This document shows, piece by piece, positions 1 through 5,206 of a stretch of 5,880 nucleotides of DNA. Position numbers and translations under genes: made by a program. The DNA is from Timaviella sp038204505 (GTDB lineage Bacteria; Cyanobacteriota; Cyanobacteriia; Elainellales; Elainellaceae): the NCBI GenBank assembly GCA_038204505.1, contig JBBRCV010000299.1, positions 1 through 5,880 on the forward strand, read 5' to 3'. How positions within the stretch are numbered: position 1 is the first letter of the stretch; every line of letters starts with the position of its first letter. A model generated the notes under the pieces. That model saw only the letters and a list, made by a program, of their open reading frames with translations, had not been told where the DNA came from and ran no database searches.

Positions 1-659
1 TTCCCATCGGCGCTAATCGATACCGTGCCCTGCTACCCACGACCCCCCAATTCTCGGCAGGACGGCAGCCCATTCAGGTCACGGTCGATGGCACTGTGAA
101 AGATTTGGTAGTGCAATTGCGCGATCGCACCTTTCCGACTCAAAGCATTTGGCTGGGCAACGGTGGCGGTCCTGAAGGCACTGATCATGAGTTTGATCGC
201 GTTGATGCCTTCAAAGCCCTGGTTACACCCGACAAACTTTGGAACGGAGCCTTCAAGCGTCCGGCAGCGGGTGAAGTGACCACCGTTTATGGCGTTCGTC
301 GCTACTACAACGGCGAGTTTGCCGAAGACTATTATCATCGCGGCGTTGACTATGCGGGAGGCGTTGGGTCGGCGATCGTGGCACCTGCCGCTGGCAAAGT
401 CGTATTAATTGGGCGAGTTGCCGATGGTTTTGAACTTCACGGCAACACTATTGGCGTTGACCACGGGCAAGGCGTTGCCAGCATCTTCATTCACCTCAGC
501 CGGATTGATGTGAAAGAGGGTGATACCGTGCAGGCTGGACAAACATTGGGCGGTATTGGCTCTACAGGCGCGGCAACGGGACCGCACCTGCACTGGGGGC
601 TATACGTTAACGGGCTGTCGATCGATCCTGTGCCTTGGCGAGAAAGTGGCTTTGAGTAG
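1..659 (+). CDS. M23 family metallopeptidase (peptidoglycan endopeptidase), 5'-truncated
   Basis: Zinc-dependent peptidase of the LytM/lysostaphin type, expected to cleave peptidoglycan cross-bridges in the periplasm or to be a catalytic or regulatory wall hydrolase. The frame is open from nt 3 to the TAG at 657-659, giving 218 visible residues, and the true start lies left of the window. The GTG at 96 is internal, because the residues before it (IGANRYRALLPTTPQF) continue a family-like sequence without a break. The M23 domain fills roughly the last 150 residues. It has the HxxxD metal motif in YYHRGVDYAG (His at nt 336-338, Asp at 348-350), a conserved His in IFIHLS, and the HxH motif in GPHLHWGLYVNG (His at 585-587 and 591-593). 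All expected metal and catalytic residues are present, so the enzyme should be active. Any signal peptide or N-terminal module is outside the window. No clear terminator follows. The next gene, comFB-like, starts 116 bp downstream on the same strand. Confidence 0.93.
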   Translation, partial: PIGANRYRALLPTTPQFSAGRQPIQVTVDGTVKDLVVQLRDRTFPTQSIWLGNGGGPEGTDHEFDRVDAFKALVTPDKLWNGAFKRPAAGEVTTVYGVRRYYNGEFAEDYYHRGVDYAGGVGSAIVAPAAGKVVLIGRVADGFELHGNTIGVDHGQGVASIFIHLSRIDVKEGDTVQAGQTLGGIGSTGAATGPHLHWGLYVNGLSIDPVPWRESGFE

Positions 660-723
660 CCTAGATTCTTCCTTAGTTCTGCTTGTTTCCAAAATTTCCT
701 GGGCACTATAGGCGAGATTGATC

Positions 724-745
724 GTTAGTGAGCGATCGCCCTAAC
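724..745. repeat. Inverted repeat around a HIP1 site, upstream of comFB-like gene
   Basis: GTTAG at 724-728 and CTAAC at 741-745 form 5-bp inverted arms around the palindrome GCGATCGC (732-739). It lies about 30 bp before the comFB-like start, in the 116-bp gap after the M23 gene. It has no T-tract, so it is not a canonical terminator. It could be a weak operator, or the arms could match by chance. Confidence 0.3.
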
Positions 746-764
746 TCGCGGTGTCTTGGAGCGT

Positions 765-770
765 AGGAAG
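765..770 (+). promoter_or_regulatory. Ribosome binding site of comFB-like gene
   Basis: AGGAAG ends 5 nt before the ATG at 776. It is a good Shine-Dalgarno match and fixes the start codon. Confidence 0.7.
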
Positions 771-775
771 AAATT

Positions 776-1318
776 ATGACTATTGAAACAATTGTTGAAC
801 AGGCTCTGCAAGATGGATATTTAACGCCAGCGATGGAGGCGGAAGTGGGGCGAATTTGCGACACTGCTTTTGAGTTGTCCATTGAAGAATATATGGCACT
901 GGATCGGCTGATGGGCGCATTGCTCACAGGCGAAGTGGTGGCAGTACCTCGCAAGCAGTTTATTAATGTCATGGAAGAACTGGTGCTCACCGAGTCGATC
1001 GCCCGTGTGGCAGAGATTGAAGCCACCAGTGACTGTACTCTTGACCTGGGCGACATTGCGGCTTATGCCCTCAATCGTCTGCCGCCCCTGTATGCCACCA
1101 CAGAGGAAGGTGCAGACTATCAACGAGGCAGAGCTAAAGACGAACTGCAAGATCTAATTGCCCAACAGGTTAATGATGCGATCGCGCGTAACCTGGATCA
1201 GCCTGAGTTTTTCCCAGAACGTCAAGTGTTGAAAAAGAATACGGGGAGCGAGATGCTGACCCAGGTCAGTTCGCTACTCAAGACCCATGCATACCAATAC
1301 GAAGTGCAAACACATTAA
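776..1318 (+). CDS. ComFB-domain protein, putative cyclic-dinucleotide receptor
   Basis: 180-aa soluble protein with no signal peptide or membrane segment. The ComFB family signature spans about residues 61-140: INVMEELV (63-70), then a Cys at 87 in DCTLDLGD, then DIAAYALNRLPPLY (93-106), followed by a mainly helical stretch. The family is named after a Bacillus late-competence operon gene. In cyanobacteria, members such as CdgR of Anabaena have been reported to bind cyclic dinucleotides (c-di-GMP, in some cases also c-di-AMP) and to affect cell size or motility. That role is transferred here by family and not shown by the sequence. The first 60 residues look like an extra acidic helical segment. 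Only two cysteines are present (28 and 87), so a multi-Cys zinc site is unlikely. The start is supported by AGGAAG 5 nt upstream. A strong terminator follows the stop by 16 bp, so transcription probably ends here. It is convergent with the L,D-transpeptidase gene. Confidence 0.88.
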   Translation: MTIETIVEQALQDGYLTPAMEAEVGRICDTAFELSIEEYMALDRLMGALLTGEVVAVPRKQFINVMEELVLTESIARVAEIEATSDCTLDLGDIAAYALNRLPPLYATTEEGADYQRGRAKDELQDLIAQQVNDAIARNLDQPEFFPERQVLKKNTGSEMLTQVSSLLKTHAYQYEVQTH

Positions 1319-1334
1319 GGGCGGCTACCAATCG

Positions 1335-1369
1335 AAAAGGCGAGGTTCAAATAGAGCCTCGTCTTTTTT
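1335..1369 (+). terminator. Strong intrinsic terminator after comFB-like gene
   Basis: A 14-bp stem pairs 1335-1348 (AAAAGGCGAGGTTC) with 1354-1367 (GAGCCTCGTCTTTT), with two G-T wobbles, and closes a 5-nt AAATA loop. Six T residues follow at 1364-1369. It starts 16 bp after the comFB-like stop. The stem begins with AAAA on the plus strand, so the minus-strand copy ends in TTTT and may also stop transcripts coming from the convergent transpeptidase gene. Confidence 0.9.
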
Positions 1370-1415
1370 GTGACTAATTATTTTCTAATCAACATCTTTC
1401 CTCTTCAACATCCTC

Positions 1416-1952
1416 TCAGGGCTGCACTATTACCGCTGTCCCGATCGCCACCTGCTCATACAATGCTTGAATATCTCCATTCCGCATCCGAATACAGCCG
1501 TGAGACACGGCTTGTCCAATCAGGTCAGTCTGGTTCGTGCCATGAAAGCCAATTTGATGAGTGCCATCCGTCCAGAAGCCAATCCAGCGGCTACCCAGCG
1601 GGTTAGCTGTGCCCGTTTGAATGACATCGCCTGTAAAAGGATGTCGCCAAGCAGGATTGAGTTGCATATTAAGGATGCTGAATTTGCCTGCTGGAGTTTC
1701 CCAACCTGCTTGCCCCACGGCAATGTCATAGCTCGCTTGAATATTTTCGCCCATGTAGAGATAAACTTTGCGATCGCTTAAGTCCACCATAACCCGCGAT
1801 CGCTCCTCTTCTGCCTGGGTCGAGAACGACAAAGGACTCAAAGCGTTAGCAGTTAAAGCAGAGAACGCCCCCATTTGACTGGCTATCATCAAGCCCACTG
1901 TGGCAAAGCTCATCCACATAAAACTTCGGGCAAAGGAGTTGTCTCGACTCAT
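1416..1952 (-). CDS. L,D-transpeptidase (YkuD domain), exported
   Basis: 178-aa single-domain YkuD enzyme. The family forms 3-3 cross-links in peptidoglycan or attaches proteins to it, using a Cys nucleophile in the periplasm. Residues 1-9 carry positive charges (Arg3, Arg9) and are followed by a hydrophobic stretch at about 11-33. An Ala-x-Ala near 35-37 could be a signal-peptidase site, or the segment may stay as a membrane anchor. The catalytic domain covers about 52-178: VMVDLSDRKVYLYMG at its start, TPAGKFSI (86-93), HGTN with His137, then SHGCIRM with His151, Cys153 and Arg155. The whole conserved HGTN...SHGCIRM block is intact. There is no LysM or other binding domain, so it is a minimal member. 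No clear Shine-Dalgarno precedes the ATG. The co-oriented DUF1565 gene ends 44 bp upstream, suggesting joint transcription. Its 3' end faces the comFB-like gene and the shared terminator. Confidence 0.93.
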   Translation of the reverse strand: MSRDNSFARSFMWMSFATVGLMIASQMGAFSALTANALSPLSFSTQAEEERSRVMVDLSDRKVYLYMGENIQASYDIAVGQAGWETPAGKFSILNMQLNPAWRHPFTGDVIQTGTANPLGSRWIGFWTDGTHQIGFHGTNQTDLIGQAVSHGCIRMRNGDIQALYEQVAIGTAVIVQP

Positions 1953-1978
1953 GGGACAGAAACTTTTTGGAGAGGCTG

Positions 1979-2005
1979 ATTTAATTATCCGCTAATTTAA
2001 TTATC
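1979..2005 (-). repeat. 11-bp direct repeat spanning the DUF1565 stop codon
   Basis: ATTTAATTATC occurs perfectly at 1979-1989 and 1995-2005, separated by 5 bp. Read on the minus strand each copy is GATAATTAAAT and begins with GATAAT, a 5-of-6 match to a -10 box. The right-hand copy overlaps the TAA of the DUF1565 gene. The left-hand copy is 26 bp before the transpeptidase ATG, so it could serve as a secondary promoter element. Confidence 0.5.
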
Positions 2006-3505
2006 TAGTGGTTCAATCGTTCCGTTCAACCCGTTACTATCCAAAATTTGGGCAGCTTCCTCGGCATTAGCGCGATCGCCAAACGCGCCCACTTGCAAAA
2101 CTGCTTCGCCGCCAGAGTAAGTCGTAAACGCTCCAGGGAACAGCGATCGCACCTGCTCTGCCCGACCGCCAGCCGCCACTACTACTCGATACCGTAGCCC
2201 TCTAGCTACTGCACTTTGTCTACTGCTAGACTCTCGATACTGCAACGGGTTACGAGAAACATTGACAATCGGTAAATCTCCCACATTGCCAATGGGCGGT
2301 TCGGCGGGTACATGCAGAAGATTAGACGAGGTGCTAGAAGCCGGGGGCGCTGTGAAGGTAGCGGCTGAGGAAGCAGCCTGGGTTTCGGGGGGAGGAACAG
2401 GAATAGGCGTAGAGCGACTGACGGGCAGATGCCGCCGCTGTTCAGATTGGGGGGCAGGAACGGGAATATTGACTGCCGATGAGCGGGCAACACGCGAACT
2501 TCGGGGCATGGCTGGAAGAGACACTATAGAGGAATTTTGCAATCGGGGCGCAGCGGTTAAAGGGGGTATTGTCCGGGATTGAGGTGTCCGGGATTGAGGT
2601 GCCCGGGGTTGAGATGATGCCAAAAGCTGAGGTCGATTAACGGGTAAGGTTGTTGACTGAGTGGGGGGCGTTTGAATTAGGGTGACTGAAGATCGTTGGC
2701 GAATGAGCGTTGTCGTGGTTGGGGCGATCGCGGCAGGAGGCCGGGAATCGCGCTGCGCTGAGGGTACTGTAGCTGAGGATACTGCAAAGGTCGCTGCCTG
2801 AACTTGATCCAAACTATCTTTAATAGCAGGCTGAGCTGTCGCCGCCACCACGATTCCTGCCCGATTGTGGCTGAATGTGTTGCCCCACAAAGTAGGCGTA
2901 CTGTCTCCCATAATGGCAACACCTGCCAAATTACTGCCCGTAAAAGTATTGTTGGCAATGAGCGGGCTACCTGCTTCTATCCATACTCCATAGCCATTAG
3001 GGTTAGGATTGCTGACCGTAACGCCCATGATTTGCCCTGTACCCACGATCGCCACATTTTGCTGACCAGCCGTTGCCGTTGCAAACGAGCCGCCGCCTTG
3101 AATCACAATATTCTGACCCTTCGTACTCGGGTCGCCTTGAATCATCACTCCGGGCGGCATAATGAGCGGGAAAACTTCGCCTGTATCTAGCGTGTAGGTT
3201 CCGGCTGCCAGCATGATGATGGTGTTGGACTGGGTATTTTTAGACTGAACAGATTGGAGAGCACGGGTAAGGGTGCGAAAAGGCGATCGCTGGGTCATGC
3301 CAAGACCTGCATCATCGCCACTACCAGGATTGACAAACAGAAATTGCTGCGCAAGATTAGATGACTGCATGGGGGGAGGCACGGGAATCGGCTGGGCGAT
3401 CGCTCCTTGGGCAAGTCCCAGAAGTGTGAGTAGCCCCAAGCCAGATAAAGCTCTAGCCCAAGGTATAAACCAATTAGAACGGCTGGGGGAAACGGTCAGA
3501 CTCAT
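1997..3505 (-). CDS. Exported DUF1565 protein with Pro/Ser/Thr linker and SPOR-like C-terminus
   Basis: 502 aa from the ATG at 3505. A longer reading from a TTG at 3526 is possible, but AGGAGA lies between the two codons, 7 nt before the ATG, so 3505 is the better start. Residues 1-38 form a signal peptide: basic Arg9/Arg18, hydrophobic 19-33, then AIAQ. The DUF1565 region covers about 51-225 (FLFVNPGSGDDAGLG, SPFRTLTRAL, AAGTYTLDTGEVFPL, then NNTFTGS and GNTFSHNRAGI). Its repeating short turns resemble right-handed beta-helix proteins. Residues 245-420 are a low-complexity linker rich in Pro, Ser, Thr, Arg and Gln. Residues 435-502 resemble a SPOR domain, clearest in VLQVGAFGDRANAEEAAQIL (469-488); SPOR domains bind peptidoglycan lacking stem peptides. 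I infer a secreted wall-associated protein; the beta-helix's ligand is unknown. It lies upstream of the L,D-transpeptidase gene, probably in the same transcript, and is divergent from thiE. Confidence 0.88.
   Translation of the reverse strand: MSLTVSPSRSNWFIPWARALSGLGLLTLLGLAQGAIAQPIPVPPPMQSSNLAQQFLFVNPGSGDDAGLGMTQRSPFRTLTRALQSVQSKNTQSNTIIMLAAGTYTLDTGEVFPLIMPPGVMIQGDPSTKGQNIVIQGGGSFATATAGQQNVAIVGTGQIMGVTVSNPNPNGYGVWIEAGSPLIANNTFTGSNLAGVAIMGDSTPTLWGNTFSHNRAGIVVAATAQPAIKDSLDQVQAATFAVSSATVPSAQRDSRPPAAIAPTTTTLIRQRSSVTLIQTPPTQSTTLPVNRPQLLASSQPRAPQSRTPQSRTIPPLTAAPRLQNSSIVSLPAMPRSSRVARSSAVNIPVPAPQSEQRRHLPVSRSTPIPVPPPETQAASSAATFTAPPASSTSSNLLHVPAEPPIGNVGDLPIVNVSRNPLQYRESSSRQSAVARGLRYRVVVAAGGRAEQVRSLFPGAFTTYSGGEAVLQVGAFGDRANAEEAAQILDSNGLNGTIEPLDN
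2571..2615 (-). repeat. 15-bp tandem repeat (3 copies) in the DUF1565 linker
   Basis: GTCCGGGATTGAGGT is present perfectly at 2571-2585 and 2586-2600. A diverged third copy follows at 2601-2615 (GCCCGGGGTTGAGAT). It is in frame and encodes the repeated R-[AT]-P-Q-S units in the flexible linker (about residues 301-315), so copy-number change would lengthen or shorten the linker without a frameshift. Confidence 0.85.
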
Positions 3506-3512
3506 GAGGTTT

Positions 3513-3518
3513 TCTCCT
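3513..3518 (-). promoter_or_regulatory. Ribosome binding site deciding the DUF1565 start
   Basis: AGGAGA on the minus strand, 7 nt before the ATG at 3505. It lies inside the longer TTG-initiated reading and so argues against that start. Confidence 0.8.
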
Positions 3519-3565
3519 ATTGCCAAAGCACATCAACCTTTCGGGAACCGACTCAATTTTGCCCT

Positions 3566-3571
3566 ATTATC
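3566..3571 (-). promoter_or_regulatory. Candidate -10 element for the DUF1565 gene
   Basis: GATAAT on the minus strand (5 of 6 to TATAAT), about 60 bp before the ATG, which would give a leader of roughly 50 nt. No good -35 box is visible at the usual distance, so this is weak. The same bases read TATTAT on the plus strand at 3565-3570, which could equally be a -10 for thiE. Confidence 0.25.
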
Positions 3572-3585
3572 TCGAAAACGCATCA

Positions 3586-3608
3586 AACCACCATAAAATT
3601 TCGTGGTT
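3586..3608. repeat. Inverted repeat in the divergent intergenic region
   Basis: AACCAC at 3586-3591 pairs with GTGGTT at 3603-3608 around an 11-nt loop that is AT-rich. It lies between the DUF1565 and thiE starts. No T-tract follows. It may be an operator or chance. Confidence 0.35.
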
Positions 3609-3630
3609 CCTGAATGCCAGCCTGAACGTT

Positions 3631-3664
3631 AGATTGTCAGATTGAGAAGATTGTCAGATTGAGA
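3631..3664. repeat. Perfect 17-bp tandem repeat between divergent DUF1565 and thiE
   Basis: AGATTGTCAGATTGAGA occurs twice back to back (3631-3647 and 3648-3664) with no mismatch. Each unit contains AGATTG twice, so the hexamer appears at 3631, 3640, 3648 and 3657, spaced 9, 8 and 9 bp. It sits 70 bp before the thiE start and 126 bp from the DUF1565 start, in the shared upstream region. It could be an array of sites for a regulator of either gene or a slippage product. Confidence 0.85.
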
Positions 3665-3733
3665 CGGATACAGATCAGGCATCCCCGATCACGCTGACTC
3701 GCTGCTAGGATCAGAAGATTAGATGTACGACTT

Positions 3734-4804
3734 GTGAGCGAAACGTTGAGCCAAACTAGCCTCTCGAAAACAACTCTTTATCGCATCCTCGACGCGAACC
3801 TAGACCGCGCCCGCGAAGGACTTCGGGTTATCGAAGAATGGTGTCGTTTTGGGCTGAACCAAGCGCATCTGACCGCAAAGTGTAAGCAGTTGCGGCAAGC
3901 ATTGGCACTCTGGCACACTCCCGAAATTTGGGCATCACGAGACACAAGCAACGATCCGGGCACAGACCTGACCCATCCCCAAGAGGAAAGTCGGGCGGAC
4001 ATCACTCAGGTACTACGGGTGAACTTTTGCCGAGTTGAAGAGGCTCTGCGGGTTTTAGAAGAGTATGGCAAGCTGCATACTCCTCAAATGGCAGCAGATT
4101 GTAAGCAGATGCGCTACCAAGTTTATATGCTGGAAACGAGTTTGATTGGGCAACAGCGACATCAGAAATTGGGGCGATCGCTCCTCTATTTAGTCACTTC
4201 CCCAGTCGAAAATCTTTTTGCCACCGTTGAAGCGGCTCTCAAAGGCGGAGTTCCCCTTGTGCAATACCGTGACAAGGATGCCGATGATTCGACTCGGCTA
4301 CACAATGCCAAGCGACTCCAGCAGCTTTGTCATCAATATGATGCGCTGTTTATTATGAATGACCGCGTGGACTTGGCGATCGCTGTAGATGCTGATGGCG
4401 TTCACTTGGGGCAGCAAGATATGCCGATTGCGCTTGCCCGTCAGCTTCTGGGCAGTCAACGAATTGTGGGTCGTTCAACAACTAATCCTGATGAAATGCA
4501 GCGGGCGATCGCCGAAGGAGCCGACTACATTGGGGTGGGTCCCGTTCACGAAACCCCTACCAAAGCCGGAAAAGCCGCCGCTGGATTGGAGTATGTGAGG
4601 TATGCCGCCGCCCATGCGCCCATGCCTTGGTTTGCCATTGGCGGGATTGATACTGAAAATCTTCACCCTATTCTTGCCGCTGGTGCAACGCGAGTGGCAG
4701 TGGTACGGTCAATTATGGCAGCCGAGCAGCCGACGCTAACAACCCAATTTTTCATCTCACAATTGCACCGAACTTTCCCTGTCTCTTCCACGAATAAAGT
4801 GTAA
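3734..4804 (+). CDS. thiE: Thiamine phosphate synthase with N-terminal ThiD2-type domain
   Basis: Condenses hydroxymethylpyrimidine diphosphate with thiazole phosphate to give thiamine phosphate, in the cytoplasm. The 356 residues exceed the roughly 210 of single-domain ThiE. Residues 14-135 are the extra helical domain seen in cyanobacterial ThiE (ThiD2 family), and about 149-345 are the TIM-barrel synthase. Active-site residues are in place: VQYRDK with Gln177, Arg179 and Lys181; MNDR with Asn209 and Asp210; GVHLGQQDMP with Asp229; GRSTT (246-250); GVGPVHETPTKAG with Thr274, Thr276 and Lys277; and AIGGI (301-305). The N-terminal domain is internally duplicated: NLDRAREGLRVIEEW (22-36) matches NFCRVEEALRVLEEY (97-111), and CKQLR (50-54) matches CKQMR (123-127). 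The start is a GTG, the only clear candidate after an in-frame TGA at 3695, and has no strong Shine-Dalgarno. thiS follows 9 bp after the stop. Confidence 0.95.
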   Translation: MSETLSQTSLSKTTLYRILDANLDRAREGLRVIEEWCRFGLNQAHLTAKCKQLRQALALWHTPEIWASRDTSNDPGTDLTHPQEESRADITQVLRVNFCRVEEALRVLEEYGKLHTPQMAADCKQMRYQVYMLETSLIGQQRHQKLGRSLLYLVTSPVENLFATVEAALKGGVPLVQYRDKDADDSTRLHNAKRLQQLCHQYDALFIMNDRVDLAIAVDADGVHLGQQDMPIALARQLLGSQRIVGRSTTNPDEMQRAIAEGADYIGVGPVHETPTKAGKAAAGLEYVRYAAAHAPMPWFAIGGIDTENLHPILAAGATRVAVVRSIMAAEQPTLTTQFFISQLHRTFPVSSTNKV

Positions 4805-4813
4805 GCAATACTA

Positions 4814-5026
4814 ATGAACTCTCTGATTACACTGCAAATTAATGGCGATCGCCGCCAATGTTCGCCTCAAATCTGTCTACCTGAACTCCTAACCCAGTTG
4901 GGTATGAATCCCCGATTGGTCGCAGTAGAGTACAACGGCGAGATTTTGCATCGGCAGTTTTGGGATGAAACCGAAGTGCAGGAGGGCGATCGCCTGGAGG
5001 TTGTGACGATTGTAGGAGGCGGGTAA
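4814..5026 (+). CDS. thiS: Sulfur carrier protein ThiS
   Basis: 70-aa ubiquitin-fold protein, normal length for the family. Its C-terminal Gly-Gly is adenylated and then thiocarboxylated, and it donates sulfur to ThiG for the thiazole ring. Visible signs are ITLQINGD at the start, a middle LPELLTQLGMNPRLVAVEYNGEIL, and the family ending EGDRLEVVTIVGGG, so the functional C-terminal GG is intact. It begins 9 bp after thiE on the same strand and is almost certainly co-transcribed. Translation may be coupled, since no clear Shine-Dalgarno precedes the ATG. Two HIP1 sites (4845-4852 and 4986-4993) lie inside this small gene. ThiG, ThiF and ThiO are not in the window. Confidence 0.95.
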   Translation: MNSLITLQINGDRRQCSPQICLPELLTQLGMNPRLVAVEYNGEILHRQFWDETEVQEGDRLEVVTIVGGG

Positions 5027-5053
5027 TGGAGAATAAAGAGGTTCGGTAATCCA

Positions 5054-5075
5054 CTCTTAAGTCTCTCTTAAGACC
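5054..5075 (+). promoter_or_regulatory. Two CTCTTAAG repeats 11 bp apart, candidate response-regulator site
   Basis: CTCTTAAG occurs at 5054-5061 and 5065-5072, an exact 11-bp period. This is the helical spacing used by PhoB/OmpR-type regulators, including the cyanobacterial Pho box, although the base after TTAA is G where the Pho box has a pyrimidine. A weaker TAA in the same phase lies at 5047-5049. Because CTTAAG is a palindrome, the two copies can also form a 7-bp stem (5055-5061 with 5067-5073) around TCTCT. No T-tract follows, so a terminator for thiS is less likely. It lies 132 bp before the DUF1517 gene. Confidence 0.4.
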
Positions 5076-5132
5076 CTTCTGTCCGTGGCTCAGAGAAGAT
5101 AGACTAGATGAAACGAATAGTTTGTAACGTTT

Positions 5133-5151
5133 GGTTAAGCCAAAAGGTTAA
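5133..5151. repeat. GGTTAA direct repeat upstream of DUF1517 gene
   Basis: GGTTAA at 5133-5138 and again at 5146-5151, a 13-bp period, in the gap before the DUF1517 gene. Just upstream, 5121-5128 reads GTTACAAA on the minus strand, a half-match to the HLR1 element bound by RpaB, but its second half is missing. Weak evidence for regulation. Confidence 0.25.
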
Positions 5152-5206
5152 TTGAGAATCTACAGCCTCAGCCAACGTCAACCCTAGTTTGAATCGGCAT
5201 GGCACT

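Noticed and set aside
96..659. GTG at 96 as start of the M23 gene
   Set aside because: The frame is open to the left edge with family-like sequence, so the codon is an internal Val.
2262..2582. 106-aa plus-strand reading frame inside the DUF1565 gene
   Set aside because: It is the Gly/Ala/Arg-rich antisense shadow of the low-complexity linker, with no recognisable domain or ribosome site.
3631..3664. Possible start of a CRISPR array
   Set aside because: There are only two units, directly abutting with no spacers.
3668..3690. CCTGATCTG on the minus strand (3671-3679), like the core of a TPP riboswitch
   Set aside because: It is on the strand opposite to thiE, and the partner CTGAGA and terminal GCGNAGGGA elements are absent around it. 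Chance match.
5054..5075. Strong terminator after thiS
   Set aside because: A 7-bp AT-rich stem with no T-tract is a poor terminator. The 11-bp direct repeat is the better description.
5108..5155. 15-codon ORF (MKRIVCNVWLSQKVN) between thiS and the DUF1517 gene
   Set aside because: It has no convincing ribosome site and is too short to judge without conservation. It overlaps likely regulatory sequence.
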